A stretch of DNA of 64,000 nt from Beroe forskalii (Eukaryota; Ctenophora; Nuda; Beroida; Beroidae): positions 558,001 through 622,000 of the forward strand of contig WFMF01000036.1 of assembly GCA_011033025.1 (NCBI GenBank), written 5' to 3'. This document shows, piece by piece, positions 23,001 through 34,946 of this stretch. How positions within the stretch are numbered: the first letter of the stretch is position 1; each line of letters begins with the position of its first letter. The notes beneath the pieces were generated by a model. The model saw only the letters and a program-made list of their open reading frames with translations. It was not told where the DNA came from and ran no database searches. The position numbers and the translations under genes were made by a program.

Positions 23001-24105
23001 CGTTAAGTACGAGATGTAATCAACGTTTTTAAGAGGGGGGGGGGGGGGGGGGGGTTCAGCACTGATAATAGGTATGTTAAAAAACACGATTTTGGGATGG
23101 GAGTTGGCCATGATATCCTGGACGTGCATACCAGCATTTTGCCGGTGGTCTCAAGTCCATAGGTCCAACAATTGAAATTTTACCAGAAGCTGATAGAGCT
23201 TAGTTTTTTTGGCGCCAATGTTTGCCAAATTTCTGGCCCAAATGGGTTCCAAAATTTTTGGAGGCCTAAATCAAAGATCCCGCCCTATTATTTATTTATC
23301 GTTCCTGCGGAATTTACCCCTTTAACCCCTGCAAAAATAATTATGGAAAAATATAAATCCTTATTCAATTATTAGGTTTTAATGATTGCAGTACAAGAGT
23401 ACAACGACTGATTAAAAGGGGGGGGGGGGCTATTATCTGAAAATTTGATTATTGTTTACTATGCAAACGATCCTTAACAGACAGAAAAGAAGATGCGAGA
23501 AAGGGCTAGCACAGTGAGACAACGTCTCAACACTAACTACTCTAATGCAAAACGTCGTTTCACTTCTAGTGTGAGAAGGAAGCCGAGAAAGGACCTTTCT
23601 GATGCAGAAAAAAGAGAAGTTGATGAGTTTGTTGATAGCATTAGTCCCAGAGAAAGGTGAATAACAAGATTGATTTCATTTGTTGTAGTGGTGAAGATCA
23701 AATACCTATATTATTATACTGTCATACTGAATTTATAGGGTATTCTACCTCGTTGGTTACTAAATTCTGTAACTAATCCATTTTTGCATATCAACTTTGT
23801 ACTCAAGTTGTTACATTCTGTTAGTTTATATACCACAATAACACATAACCAGGTTGAGTACAGCCGCTGTTGCCAAAAGACTACGAAAAGTGATGTCCCT
23901 GAAATTTCGTTCTGCAGAAAAGGAGTTTGGAAGTAGTAACAATATCATTGAATGCGAGGAAATTCCTAGAGGGGATCAAATTGATGAGAATGAATGTGAA
24001 AAGAATAATCTAGAAAAGAAAGTGAGTTGGGCAGCTGACAATAAGGTTAATTTACCATCGAAAACTGAACAAGAGCCTGACATTGAAGGTCAGCATAACA
24101 GTTAA
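17020..24105 (+). CDS. EFF-1/AFF-1-like cell-cell fusogen candidate, type I membrane protein
   Basis: Seventeen exons: 17020-17071, 17330-17463, 18012-18131, 18506-18638, 19346-19513, 19691-19807, 19998-20112, 20215-20258, 20329-20474, 20614-20707, 20892-20920, 21304-21423, 21577-21697, 22231-22355, 22733-22864, 23481-23656, 23853-24105; 2079 nt, 692 aa, all phases consistent. Seen: signal peptide (1-17), Cys cluster KCTCTC (104-109), VYCCSVGI (156-163) leading into a beta-rich stretch KTFKAMRIRD, then SPDKWYI and KAGWAKYD, a second Cys-poor ectodomain part, stem NPFEWFNGI, one membrane span (508-529), juxtamembrane Cys residues (538, 539, 544, 545, 548; palmitoylation candidates) and a ~140-residue basic then acidic cytosolic tail. 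Known: EFF-1/AFF-1 proteins are fusexins that fuse somatic cells, with a fold related to class II viral fusogens. The assignment rests on recalled family pattern (paired Cys, KTF, GW) and topology, not a search. The 70-bp intron 8 (20259-20328) is the least certain junction. The gene has several inverted repeats in introns and AATAAA 40 nt after the stop. Confidence 0.65.
17484..17585. repeat. Inverted repeat (hairpin) in fusogen intron 2
   Basis: Left arm 17484-17523 (TCAATTTTTCATACAATATC and on) pairs with right arm 17541-17585 with few mismatches, leaving a loop that is itself palindromic (TATATCCGATATA). It begins 20 nt after the exon 2 donor. MITE-like, no coding capacity. Confidence 0.85.
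17772..17800 (+). repeat. Dispersed 28-30-bp repeat, copy 2
   Basis: TCAAATTTGATTGTATAAGG followed by TAGTGTTGC, one substitution from copy 1. Lies in intron 2 of the fusogen candidate. Confidence 0.75.
18937..19114. mobile_element. MITE with ~29-bp terminal inverted repeats
   Basis: Left end ATGGGATCGTTCACATATTA then CGTAATC (18939-18967); right end is its reverse complement (19085-19114). The interior is 120 bp with C-rich tracts (CCCCCCCCTCCCCC and a related CCCCTCCCCCC) and no coding potential. It sits inside fusogen intron 4. A diverged copy is at 25150-25330. Confidence 0.8.
21851..21880 (+). repeat. Dispersed 28-30-bp repeat, copy 3
   Basis: TCAAATTTGATTGTATAAAG followed by TAGTGTTGTA, identical to copy 1 over its length. 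Lies in fusogen intron 13. Confidence 0.75.
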
Positions 24106-24145
24106 ATGATATGTTTTCATTCAACAAGTTATGTTAATAATAGCA

Positions 24146-24151
24146 AATAAA
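24146..24151 (+). promoter_or_regulatory. Poly(A) signal of the fusogen candidate
   Basis: AATAAA 40 nt after the TAA stop, with a second overlapping AATAAA just after. A short 3' UTR is implied, leaving about 760 bp before the end of the convergent ankyrin gene. Confidence 0.55.
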
Positions 24152-24915
24152 ATAAAACTAACGGAGCAATGAGCATGACTTGCATTATTTTGATGACAAT
24201 AGGTGATAAGGTATTTTCTTAATGGAGAATTTCTCGGAGCTCAGATTCAAGTTCTCTAATTCTTGTGGACTTTGCATCTTAGCATTTTGCAAATAATCAG
24301 AGCAAACTGAAAGTAAATCGAAAGTAGATATTTTTATTACCATGATATTATTATATGATATTATTATATGATATTATTATTAGAAAGTGACTACGTGAAG
24401 AAAACCGATTTTGGAATTATGTTACTTATTCCTGCATTCATACACTACCTGAAATGATTCCACCATGTTTTTTTGCCATTTCATAAGCTTAAATCTAAAT
24501 AATGATTAATATCATGGAAGTTCTGATTAACAGTATTATAGTGATAGAATCAGTATACTGCAGTATTTGTCATTGATTGGCCAATCAGTATTTCACTTCT
24601 TCAGTAATATTGAAGTTTGTATCATATTATCTTCAAAATAATAAATCGAGTATTTGATTAATTATATTTTTGATTGCAGAGAATAGATAAATGAATATTG
24701 GGCAAATCATCATTAAAATTCCCATCCATAATAGTTGTGACTGACACACCAATGAAGTAAACAGTAATTTGAATTCATCAATTTCGAAAAGTTACCACAT
24801 TATTGCATGGTTTTAGATTTCTGTAGTAATTTAATGGTTCTTTGCAACCGAACTGTAACTCTCAGAGTCTCAGTATTCAGTACCACTTTTTGCTCAAAGG
24901 ATAGATTAGCTCTTT

Positions 24916-27450
24916 TCACTGCACTGCAGATGTAGATTGGCTGTCTTCATCAGGCACTGATCGCAAGGCACGCCGGGTGCTAGCAACTTCTATTTTTTGA
25001 ACCAGGTGGGGATCTTCTGAGTATTCTGATGCTGTTTTACCTGTTCAATTCTGTTTCAGATTTGCAGGGAGTTGGCAAAATATCAGTATCAAACTTCAAA
25101 AACAAAAAATTATGATGTTCATTATTCGTTTTAGGTTATCTGAGGTATCCTTCAAATATTACGTAATCATCTGGGGAGGGGGTGTTTTCTAAATAAGATT
25201 ACGTTTGATTACGGGGTGGGGGTTTTGGTGATTGATTAATGATTACGTAATTAAAATATCCAATTGTAGGGGAAGGGAGTGGTTGGAAATGGCGAAAAAT
25301 TGATTGCGTAATATGAGAACGATCCCTTATAAAAGAGTGATAATTGACCCTACTGTATCAATTGTTGATCAAAGTCGGATTTAATAATGATTATTTTTCG
25401 GAAAATTTTGATTGAAAAAGATAGTTATTGAGCTATTTGCTATTTGTATACATGAACTTAGATAAAGTCAATTCATCTGATCAAATCAAACTGGCTGCTG
25501 CCAGCTGAATTCCATGAGTTTGCATCATAGCTGGTTCTAACTTCGTTCACGTGTTGCATTGGTTATTCAAAATGTTCATGAGTTGATGAAGGATATTACT
25601 AATAACTTAATGACATAACAAAAATTATTGGTTTAATTGTGCCACGACGTTGCAAAATCACAGTACCCAAAATATGGAATATTTGAGCTAATTGTGATGG
25701 AGTAGGTTAGTATGCAAAATGCAAGACTTTTTGGATGATTGTAGGGACTAGGGCCTGGCCAAACTTATTAAAAATGAATTCTAATCATAAAAGATCTGGG
25801 CTTCAAAATAGACCACTTTTTGATTCAAAAATAAATATAGAATTTGGATATCAATGGATGATTTTTAGCTATATATAAAAAATATACTGGCTAAGTAAGG
25901 TCATTCAATGCAGATTTGACTTATTATGTAAAAATGATTAGTTGGATAATGGAAGCCCTTCAAAACCACACATATCTTATCAACGAAGTATTTGAATAAT
26001 TGAATCACATGGAGAGTGGTCACATGATATTCGAAGTAAAGTTTATCAAAATTTTGCAAAATAACCCTTTCATTGTGATTCGCCAATTATCATTCTTTTT
26101 GGATAACCTAATTTCTTGCAAAAAATAACCTTCGCTGGTGACTTTGGTAGTGTCAGCTCCATTGTCTAGCAGAAGTTGGGTGATCTCAGTCAGATTGAAT
26201 GCTGCAGCAAAATGCAGAGCAGTCCAACCGTGGATATCTTGTCCATTAACATCACTCCCAGCATCCAGGAGGATTTCACAGGCTTCCATGTCGTCATAAA
26301 CAACACACTCGTGTAAGTACAGCTTCCCCTGAATATTATATACACAATCAGAGCAAAGAAAAATTGTGTGATCAAGCCAGATACCACAATATAAAATGAA
26401 ACGCCGTTTAAATCAGAAAAGGATAAGGGGAGTGTTATAATAACTGGAAATATTGAGACGAAACAAATATCTCTAGCTGTTAATATTACAAACCTCAGAT
26501 GTTATTGAGTTGACGTCAACTTCATCATTTTCAAGGAAATCCATCAAAGTTGCATAGTCTTGCATCTTAATTGCGGACAGAATTGTTTGCTGAAAATAAG
26601 AAAATAGATGAAGGACTTGTAAATGAAAATTGAAAACTCATGGACAATGCAGAAAATCTCAAATCTGCTATTCTGATGCTGCCATATAAGCGAATTTAGT
26701 TTGAACCAAGGAAATTTCAAAATATCAGAAGCACTTTAGCAAAATAATGTGGAAAGAACCTCATCATCTGTTTGAAGTTGGTCTTTATTACCCTTCACTG
26801 ATATCTCAACGGGCATGTCGACATTCTCAACTTTCACATCAGAATCAATATGTAGGTCCTGTTGATAGAGTGATAGAATCAGGAATGCTCATTTAATGAA
26901 ATCCCTCAGGTAATCAGGGAAGATTTGTCGACTTTTGAAAAATCTATAAGCGTCAACTTTTCAGTTATTTGTATTCTTCAAACCTCTGATTGTGGTTTCC
27001 GTCTCTTTGAACTTCGTCCTTCTTTCACAATCGCAGTAGCTTCATTATCAGCAGTAGGATCCTGTACTTCTGGCTCTTCGACAGGCTTTATTGAGTTTGT
27101 GACTGAGTATAAAGTATCAAACAAGAAAATATGAATATCTAAATAGGGATATCTAAAATATGAATATCTAATATTAAGGTGATCGTTGATCACAAACGTA
27201 GACTTATATTGTGTAAAGGTGTCTGATTCTACTGACTCAACATAACCCTATTTCATTGATACCTTTTTTGGAACCTGTTTGGCTTATAAAGAATTACACG
27301 TTAAAACCTGAATTTACCTGGGATATTATCTGTAGGATCTGACGAAGTCACAAGAATTGGAGGTGATGCTGTGTCTGTCTCTGAAGTTTTCTTCCTTCCA
27401 CAGATTTTCTTACCAAAGAAATATTTCAATCCGCGGAGCTTTTCAGTCAT
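24916..27450 (-). CDS. Small ankyrin-repeat protein
   Basis: Six exons on the minus strand: 27450-27318, 27102-26984, 26858-26760, 26589-26494, 26328-26130, 24989-24916; 720 nt, 239 aa, phases consistent. Residues 1-117 are hydrophilic and basic-acidic mixed, with KRRKPQSE near 77-84 (possible nuclear signal). Residues 118-215 form about three ankyrin repeats, the clearest being DIHGWTALHFAAAFN and LLLDNGADTTKV. The last exon (VASTRRALRSVPDEDS, then stop) is short and assigned by phase and acceptor only. Ankyrin repeats bind protein partners; none can be named from the sequence. Its 3' end faces the 3' end of the fusogen candidate. Confidence 0.8.
25150..25330. mobile_element. MITE, diverged second copy of the TTACGTAATC family
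   Basis: Left end TTCAAATATTACGTAATCAT and right end GATTGCGTAATATGAGAACG then ATCCC match the TIRs at 18937-19114 with several changes. The interior is G-rich (GGGGAGGGGGTG), the complement of the C-rich core of the other copy. Lies in the last intron of the ankyrin gene. Confidence 0.6.
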
Positions 27451-29955
27451 TTCTCATTTTCTGGTTCAATGACAGGTGCATGTTATTGTCAGCCTTCAGG
27501 TGTCAGTCTTCATGATATTTGGAAAATGAACATAATTCATTATACTATGTATCAAAACAAAATCAATTGATAAATTTTAGAGCAAATTCGCAAAAAAATG
27601 ATACTCAGAGCAAACTCGTACAAACTGATATACTTTACAGCAAAAATTTGCACGTCAAATCAAACTACAAAAGTACTAATACTTAGCACAGATCAAGGAA
27701 CTGCAAGGATGACGATGTATATTTGCAATGCTGTGACTAGCAGGTAGTTGTACAAAGTAAATCTTTGTGTCAACAAACTGAACAGTGATCAGCAGTATAT
27801 AAATTCTTGATGTGTAATGAAAACTTGAGGTAGTTTTAAACTGAAGTTATATTATTATACTCCTATTATACACTCACAGGCGTATATAATATGAAGTCCT
27901 ATATATGTCGTCCAGAGTCCTACATTGGAATATTATTAGCCTGAATGAAAGAACAAATTTCTTCAGAAGGTTTCATACAAGAGCTTGGCATTAATAGATA
28001 GCATAGTTTATGTCTATCCTATGAAAGAATGAAATGTAGACTAAGTTTAATGAGTTGACGCACATTGCCATAATCAGATCATTGTCACCTCTACAGGTGA
28101 TCAAAATAATTATAAACACTTTCAATGTTGAATATCTCGCGTAATGGCATGCTGATCTTGTACTTACTGTACTTGTACCCACTGTATGTCAAGATGCCAG
28201 TTGACATCATCAAATTACCATTCTAAACCATGATAATGACGCAACTCTTAACCTCCTGTATGATTTGTGTACGAACAGTTATCAAGAGGAGGATTCCAAA
28301 TATGGCTAATATGGGAATCTATCATGTAATGTTTGAAATATGGTTCGGATCATGGTTAACTCAAGAGATTCATCTCAGAATTCAAAGCAGACAACCACAC
28401 GTTATTCCACATTTCTATGACCGTGTTTCTTGGATATGGTGTCCATGTTCTTTAGCCATTGCTCAAGTATCTTGAAACCGTTTTAGAAGAAATAATAATT
28501 ATAACAGACAAATCTCGAACAATAACAAATATCAATAACAATTCTGTATAATAGTTGTATAATATATTGCAGTTATTCTACCACCATGGAACCGTAAACA
28601 AAGAGATCAATGTCTCGTAAAATATAGTGAGTACACACCTCGTTCAGTGCCATTATACAATACATCCGTGGTTCCATGTGCCATATGATGCTCTACTTAT
28701 ATATATACCAACCAGAGCTACTGCTCCTATAATATGTGTAGGTGGCTGGGGGTGTCGTCATTATCATGGTTAAGAGTGGTGAATTGATGACGTCACTTCG
28801 TCTTGATCTGTCGTTGGTACCATAATCATATGCCGAGTTTTATACCAAGGAGTACTGGTATAGTACGATGTTATGGAGTATATTCAGTATTTAGACTGTG
28901 TTAGCTGCACTGTGTTTGAGTGAAGTCAATGACCAGTTTGTCAGTAACATCAACAGGTGTTATAGTAAGGGCATCACAAATTGGTAAAGGAGCGGGCGAG
29001 TGACTTGCAGATAGTGGATGTTATGTCTTCTCATGAGAAGACATAACATCCACTAAACAGGATTAAACAGGATAAAACAGGATTTAATCCTGTTTAACAT
29101 CCACTATCTGCAAGTCACTCGACCGCTTCATTTAATCCTGAATCAATTTAGCGTCTCTGTCTGAATAAAATGGTGTCAATTAAAGTGCTGTTTGAGTAAA
29201 GTGATGAAATGGTGTCAGTATGAAATGATGTAAGACGAAAAAAATGATGCGATTGATATTCAAGATATTTAACTACAAGCTATGCCCATGTCAGTACCAA
29301 GGCCATGATAACAAGGACACTTTCTCTAGACACCAGTCACCTGCATCCGAAGCGAATTAATTTCATCATCGATCTTGCTGCTAACGCTGCACTAGCTCAT
29401 CTCACTAAATTTAGTACATAAATGGCTAGTTTAATCACGCTGAGAATCTATCGACGGTTGATAAGTCTCAACAATAAACAATTTCTGGCGGCAAAATGTA
29501 AAAGGATCTATGAGGATCTATGGTCAATATTGTATTTGTCCTTTCTTACAATGCCATTTGAAAAATTTCCTGGTTCAATGCAACAAATTTATTAAGTAAA
29601 GCAAAAATTTCCTGGTTCAATGAACATTTTCCACTCTTTCATCTTTCTTAAAACATTGATATACAAACATGACTTGAACACTTGTCGCATGATACCATAT
29701 GTAAGATATGTGTTTACGAGCTTCTGAAAACTCATGAGCTCCAATGAAAGTTGAGCAAATCGAAGAAACACATTATCTAAGTTTTACATGTGAACTAATA
29801 TAGCCGTTATAAATTGTTGTTGCCGTTACGTACGATTATATTACTTCATTGTTTGCTTGCTACACCGTAGTTTTCTTTTTGTGAATTGCTAGCGGTTATT
29901 ACATTTACAAAGCTTTGATCGAAGTTTTTTCGATTGTTATCATGGAATTGGTGTG
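27451..29955. other. Intergenic between divergent genes; MITE fragment and foldback
   Basis: Holds the 5' regions of the ankyrin gene and of the 496-aa gene. 28738-28812 has a GTCGTCATTATCATGG block also found near 37098, 43591 and 50870. 28992-29126 is a foldback listed separately. No exon is supported; short reading frames here lack family similarity. Confidence 0.55.
28992..29126. repeat. Nested foldback: 32-bp arms around a perfect 40-bp palindrome
   Basis: Outer arms: 28992-29022 (GCGAGTGACTTGCAGATAGT and on) and its complement at 29095-29126. Inside, 29015-29054 is a perfect palindrome of 2 x 20 bp (GTGGATGTTATGTCTTCTCA and complement). 29060-29095 adds three ACAGGAT direct repeats ending in a small palindrome AACAGGATTTAATCCTGTT. 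The whole can fold as a cruciform. Confidence 0.9.
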
Positions 29956-32900
29956 ATGTGGTTTGATAACCCCTTCGTGAGCAATAATCCAGATAATTTA
30001 GCTCTTCTTTTGAAGAATCTTGGCCTCAAGCAAGTAAGTCAATCAGTTTATAGTAATAAGCTCGGACTTAAAGCATCTTTTTATTTGGTACATGCAAATC
30101 GCACTTCGCAGTATCAGGGAGGAAACTCTCTTAAAAGTAATCTAGGAGAAGTTGCCCAAATCTTAGGCGTTTCAAGCATTCTTCAGCACTAATAACTAAA
30201 TCTAACAGAAGGCAGAAGAGAAGAAGTCGACAACAGTTGATGTTTGGAGAGGGAATTACGATGCCTTCACGGATCCGTCTCCCAAAATAACGATACTCAA
30301 CAAGTACAACCGGGCAGCTAAAGAGGACATCGCGTAAGTATGGACATTTCAATTTCATTAGTAAAATAAAACCTTAATTTGTCTTATAGTCGGCATGACC
30401 CCAGCCCTCCCTGCACAATTAATCATGATGAGTCACTGAATCTTCACATTTTTTGAAAGATAATCAGTGGTCGTCGTATGAAAGTATACCAATTGGTATA
30501 CTTACATACGATTACGACCTAATCAGTCGAGGGTCTTTGGTATATATTATCATCTGAATGGAACAAATATGTTAAAATGGCAAACAATGGCCATAATGAA
30601 TGATTTCCATTCCAGAGCGGTTAAGACTTTGTACCCAGACCGAGATGCCCCTGGTCCGTCCCCCAGAACGTTGCTGTGTCACCATGCTACTAATCAGAGC
30701 GGTCATGTGACCTGTGCAAACCCCGGGAAATGCAGGTATCTTTTGATAGTATCAGACAACATTTAATTAAAACTATAAAGTTCATCTGATATATCTTATA
30801 GGTCTAGCTAGTTTATTTGTTTAGTGGTGTCCTCTCGAGCGGTATCAGAAATGAAAAAATGGTCAAAGGGAGAAATAGGATTTTCTAAGAGGTTCGATTA
30901 TGGAAGATTTGTTAGAGTAACTAACCGACTCATTTCAGTAAACACCGCTTGGCTAAGCCCTCGGCATTTGAAGTATCTAAACTCGATGAGTGTCGAACTG
31001 TCATTGATCTGTATCAACAGGTCAGACTTGGAATCAAATAGAACTTAAATTAGGCCAGTTAAGTTATGAATTCTTAGGACTTTTTCACTTTTCAAACGTA
31101 TGATGTAGTTTGAAAGTACAGTCATATATTCATATTAAGAGCAGGGATTAAAGGGGCATCTTAAGTTCTTAACAAACTGAAGTCATGACATGTAACGCTG
31201 AACCTCTTACCAAAGTTGAAAAACTTTTTTCTCCATTTGCTCACTCTTCACACTCTCCCAGGGCGTAATGAGCGGAGTTATCAATGCAGATCAACAAGTC
31301 AACCGGGATTCTACCGCTAAGAGGTACAAATATTTGCTTCATTTCAACTGGTCCCGTAATCTGGACCAGTTGAAACCTGGTCAGTTTACCATAGAATCGC
31401 GATCAGAGCCTTCAACATCTGTGATAATGACGTTACTGTGAAAGATTCTTGGTGCATTTCAGGCGATTTTGAGGTTACAGTTAGGGATCGGTTAGGTTTA
31501 AGATTAATCATGGTTGAGACCAGGACTAAGGTTCTACCTAGCTGGTTTGGGGCACAAAAGATTGAGGTAACTATATGTATTATGTAATCTCAATCTTTTG
31601 TGCCCCAAACATTATGATCTGCAGTGAGACAACGAGAGCCGTATGGGAGATAAACGGGATCGTATTAAATTTAAAGTGTACATCTAGTTGTCCTTCTTGC
31701 TTCAACAATACAATTGCAAAAGTTGAACTTTAGACAAAGAAGTATTGCTTTCATCAACTTAATGATTACCTACTAAAAATAAATACTAACTTTTAAATCT
31801 CATTTTCTTGATGAACAGTGAGGTACTTCTAGACTCTTGATACGAGCGAGAAGTTTATTTCTCACGGGTTTCAAGAAAAAAGGATTAAGACTGAGACATC
31901 TAAAAGTTTAACAGTTCGTTCATCTCTGAATGATACCTCCCATCACACTACAATTGCAATGAAGCTTGGCATTTGATCCTGTAGGAGTGTGTTCACGTGT
32001 TCACTGGGTAGTTATGCAGTGTCGCAGTGCTCGTCCCTTGCACGTGCTTGCAGGTCCCTTACAGGTGCCTGCTGCAGGTGTCTGCAGGTGCCTGCTGCAG
32101 GTGTCTGCAGGTGCAACCTTAACGCGCTTTATGGATGGGTAAACTGTTGTCCTGCCGATAACAGTGTTGTCGGCAGGACAACAGTTTACCCATCCAAGCG
32201 CGTTGAGGTTTAACCAATCAGTACGCCAGATCTGAATGCGATGCACGCGCACGCTGAATGCTGATTGGTCAGGCCATGAATTATCTCGATATAGAAATGC
32301 TGTGGGTAAACAAGTTTATAGAATACAGCGTCACCTTGACACTTAACATTGCAGGTACAACCAAGTGGAATACAAAAGTAACCTGGGTCACTGCAAAGCG
32401 CATTCTAGCTGTTCAGGTTTGACAGTTCACAGCAACATTACTTGAAGGTTTTAGAAGCCTTATCATTTTGATTGAAAATGCATATTAATATGGATTTGTC
32501 ATCATATTCTTAGGTTTTTACTTTCGTGAAAAGGTATGATGTTAACCTTCCTTTTCGAGTTATTCCGACCAAAAACCCACAGGAAACTGCAGCGTGCACA
32601 AGCAAATGAACACGCCCATCAATTCACCATACCACACGAGCACCCGTCCGATCCACAACAAACAGAAGGTAGAGGTTGCTAGGCGACGATCTCCGTCCCC
32701 TAGACGACAACGCGCACGGTCCGTATCCCCGGCCAGGACACGTGCAGTGACAAGATCACGCGTTGCCAGTAACGCGAGTGGCTGCGTGGCTGGTAACGCG
32801 GGTGGCTGCGTGACTGGTCACGCAGGAGATAAGCACGTGAGGTTCCGTGACCAGGTGCTGGTGAAGTGCGGGTGCTCCGCGCAGTGTAACTGCGGGTGGA

Positions 32901-34946
32901 GAGCTGCGACAGGTATGAAAGTTGGAGCTTGCAGTGCGCTTCCTCACCTTACAATAATTCCAGGGATCGAAATCTTGGGGGTACGAAATCTGGGGATATT
33001 TTGGGGAATATTACGCATGTTAACGTATGATGATTATGGCATATTGAAATTTTGTGGGGAACGAAAATTTGAGGATTTTTTCGAAAAATCCCTAAATTTC
33101 ATACCTCATAAAATTAAATTTGTCTCGTAAGGTATTATATTGTAGATCTGTCAATGAGTATGGGCAAAATTTGTGCTATAATTCAATCGTAGTAATTATA
33201 GAAGTGGTGATCTGTTTTTTCAGAATTTTATTGTAATTGTTTGTATGTGGTTGTTTGTGGTTGGTTTTTGCTGCCATGTATTAGATCGCTTCTGCAATGT
33301 GCATGTTATCACGTTCGATTTAGAATGTAGATTGTACTTGGAGTTGGATATCATTCGATAGCAATCAGTAACAGATCACGATCAATATTGTGAATAGAAC
33401 AATTGTTATTGACTGTTTAAACTCGTGTTTAACTTTATACCGAACTGGATGTGTTGTGCTAAAGTGTGCATTATTGAGCATACAAATAGAATAAACATGA
33501 TCGAACAAATCATGTCAAAGCTAGGTGTGGCGTATAACTATATGATAAAACATTTACAATTAAAAGCACAAAAAACAAACCGTCTGCTACAGGACAACCA
33601 GTAGCTGTGCCAGCCAGCGAAGTCAAGAAAATAACGTGCAACACAAGTGCAGCCATTCCAGTGCCTGCCAACGGAGGGAAGGTCCTAGAGGAGGAGGTCG
33701 ATGGGAAGTGCGGAGAAGAAGTGAAGTTACTGCCTCCTTGCTATTACCGTGAGTCACATGCATTTATCAACAGAGATTCATGGGTAAGACCTTTTCTTTT
33801 GATTAGGAGATGGGCACGTGACCATTGAATAGTATATTATGACATGAAATTGACTGAAAAGTGAAAGTGAAAAGGTAAATCTCAATGAATTCATTTAGGA
33901 AAATTTTAGCAACTATAATTCAAAAAAACAAGCCAAGTTTTGAAAAGGGATTCTTCTTAGTTCTTACCATCACATTCACACAGAGCACGCAAGACAGCGG
34001 ATGAAGCGACTGAAGGAGAAGTCAAAGACAATCATAGAGAGGACTTACTCTGCCCCCAGTAGTTTAGCAAGACCCAAGTCACACAGTCTAGTCAAGAAGT
34101 ACAACTCAGCCAGGCAGACTTCTATGAAACGACAGAAATTCGTAATTCCAAATGTAAGTGTCCTTTCTGCCCCTTTTCTGATATTGGAATTTTGGGATGA
34201 TTGCAGATAAGCAGATAAATGAAGAATGTGCCATCTATAACATTATGTTTTGAATGAATGCAGATGGCATTTCAAGATACGAGCAGAACAATAACTAGAT
34301 AATCTAGATACCTATTTTAATTCCACTCCCTCCGCAGGTAAGCCCTGATTGCCTGTACCAACCCACAAAACCCAAGAGACCCAAGTCTGCGCCAGCCACA
34401 CGAGGATGCTCCCAGGATGGTGGGATGCAGAGGAAACCTCCCAGTTACCAGATACAAGAATCTCAGTGCGATGGTTTCAGCCCAACAAGGCGCAGGAAGG
34501 GCGGGGGTAAGAAGGGCGGAAAGGGCAGCGGAGTTGATCGGATAAAGGTGGCGGTTGATAAGATTGGTCCCCTGGTTTATGCAGTACAAAATGGTGAGTC
34601 AAACGTAGCACGTTGTGAGCATGGGTGATGGTCATATTGAAACCTTGTCGTTATGTTCGCTTTATAGAAATTATTTGTGTTTTAAATCATAAAATGGTTG
34701 AGAAACAGTAATAATATAATGCCGATTGTGATGTGGAATCTGACTTTTAAGTTTTAAGAATTGTGACCAATTTTAACTTTTTATTATTATTTGCAAAATT
34801 ATCTATGTTGGTGACAGTTACATGAACTCATGAAAGGTAAAAAAATAATGACGTAGACTTGAAGTTAAACAAAAAATGTCATTTCAGGGGAAATAACTCG
34901 AATGAAGATTGACAAGGAACCAGACAGCTGCCAAATGACGATTTAG
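29956..34946 (+). CDS. Unrecognised basic protein with RS-rich segment and KHVRF motif
   Basis: Eleven exons: 29956-30033, 30209-30333, 30616-30735, 30939-31020, 31262-31323, 32355-32416, 32583-32912, 33602-33748, 33984-34153, 34338-34593, 34888-34946; 1491 nt, 496 aa, every phase consistent and donors mostly GTAAGT/GTGAGT-like. No signal peptide or membrane span. Residues 28-70 contain TTVDVWRGNYDAF; 209-236 are Arg/Ser-rich (RRRSPSPRRQRARSVSPART); 237-258 are a threefold repeat of about 8 residues (NASGCVAG type); KHVRF at 260-264 fits the RVxF docking motif for protein phosphatase 1; then a Cys-rich patch KCGCSAQCNCGW; the last 150 residues are Lys/Arg-rich. Family unknown. The start Met is the first in-frame ATG after an upstream stop. 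Introns carry several hairpins. Confidence 0.75.
31545..31610. repeat. Perfect 22-bp inverted repeat in intron 5
   Basis: GTTTGGGGCACAAAAGATTG then AG at 31545-31566 and its exact complement at 31589-31610, separated by 22 nt. Intronic to the 496-aa gene. Confidence 0.9.
32115..32210. repeat. Inverted repeat with ~45-bp arms in intron 5
   Basis: Left arm 32115-32162 (containing GGATGGGTAAACTGTTGTCC) and right arm 32165-32210 are near-perfect complements with almost no loop. Upstream, 32040-32115 holds short direct repeats of CAGGTGCCTGCTG/CAGGTGTCTG. Same intron as the 22-bp hairpin. Confidence 0.9.

Noticed and set aside
17020-24105. HAP2/GCS1 gamete fusogen instead of the EFF-1/AFF-1 family
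   Set aside because: The N-terminal Cys spacing and lack of a recognisable HAP2 core motif fit HAP2 less well; both are fusexins, so a profile search should decide.
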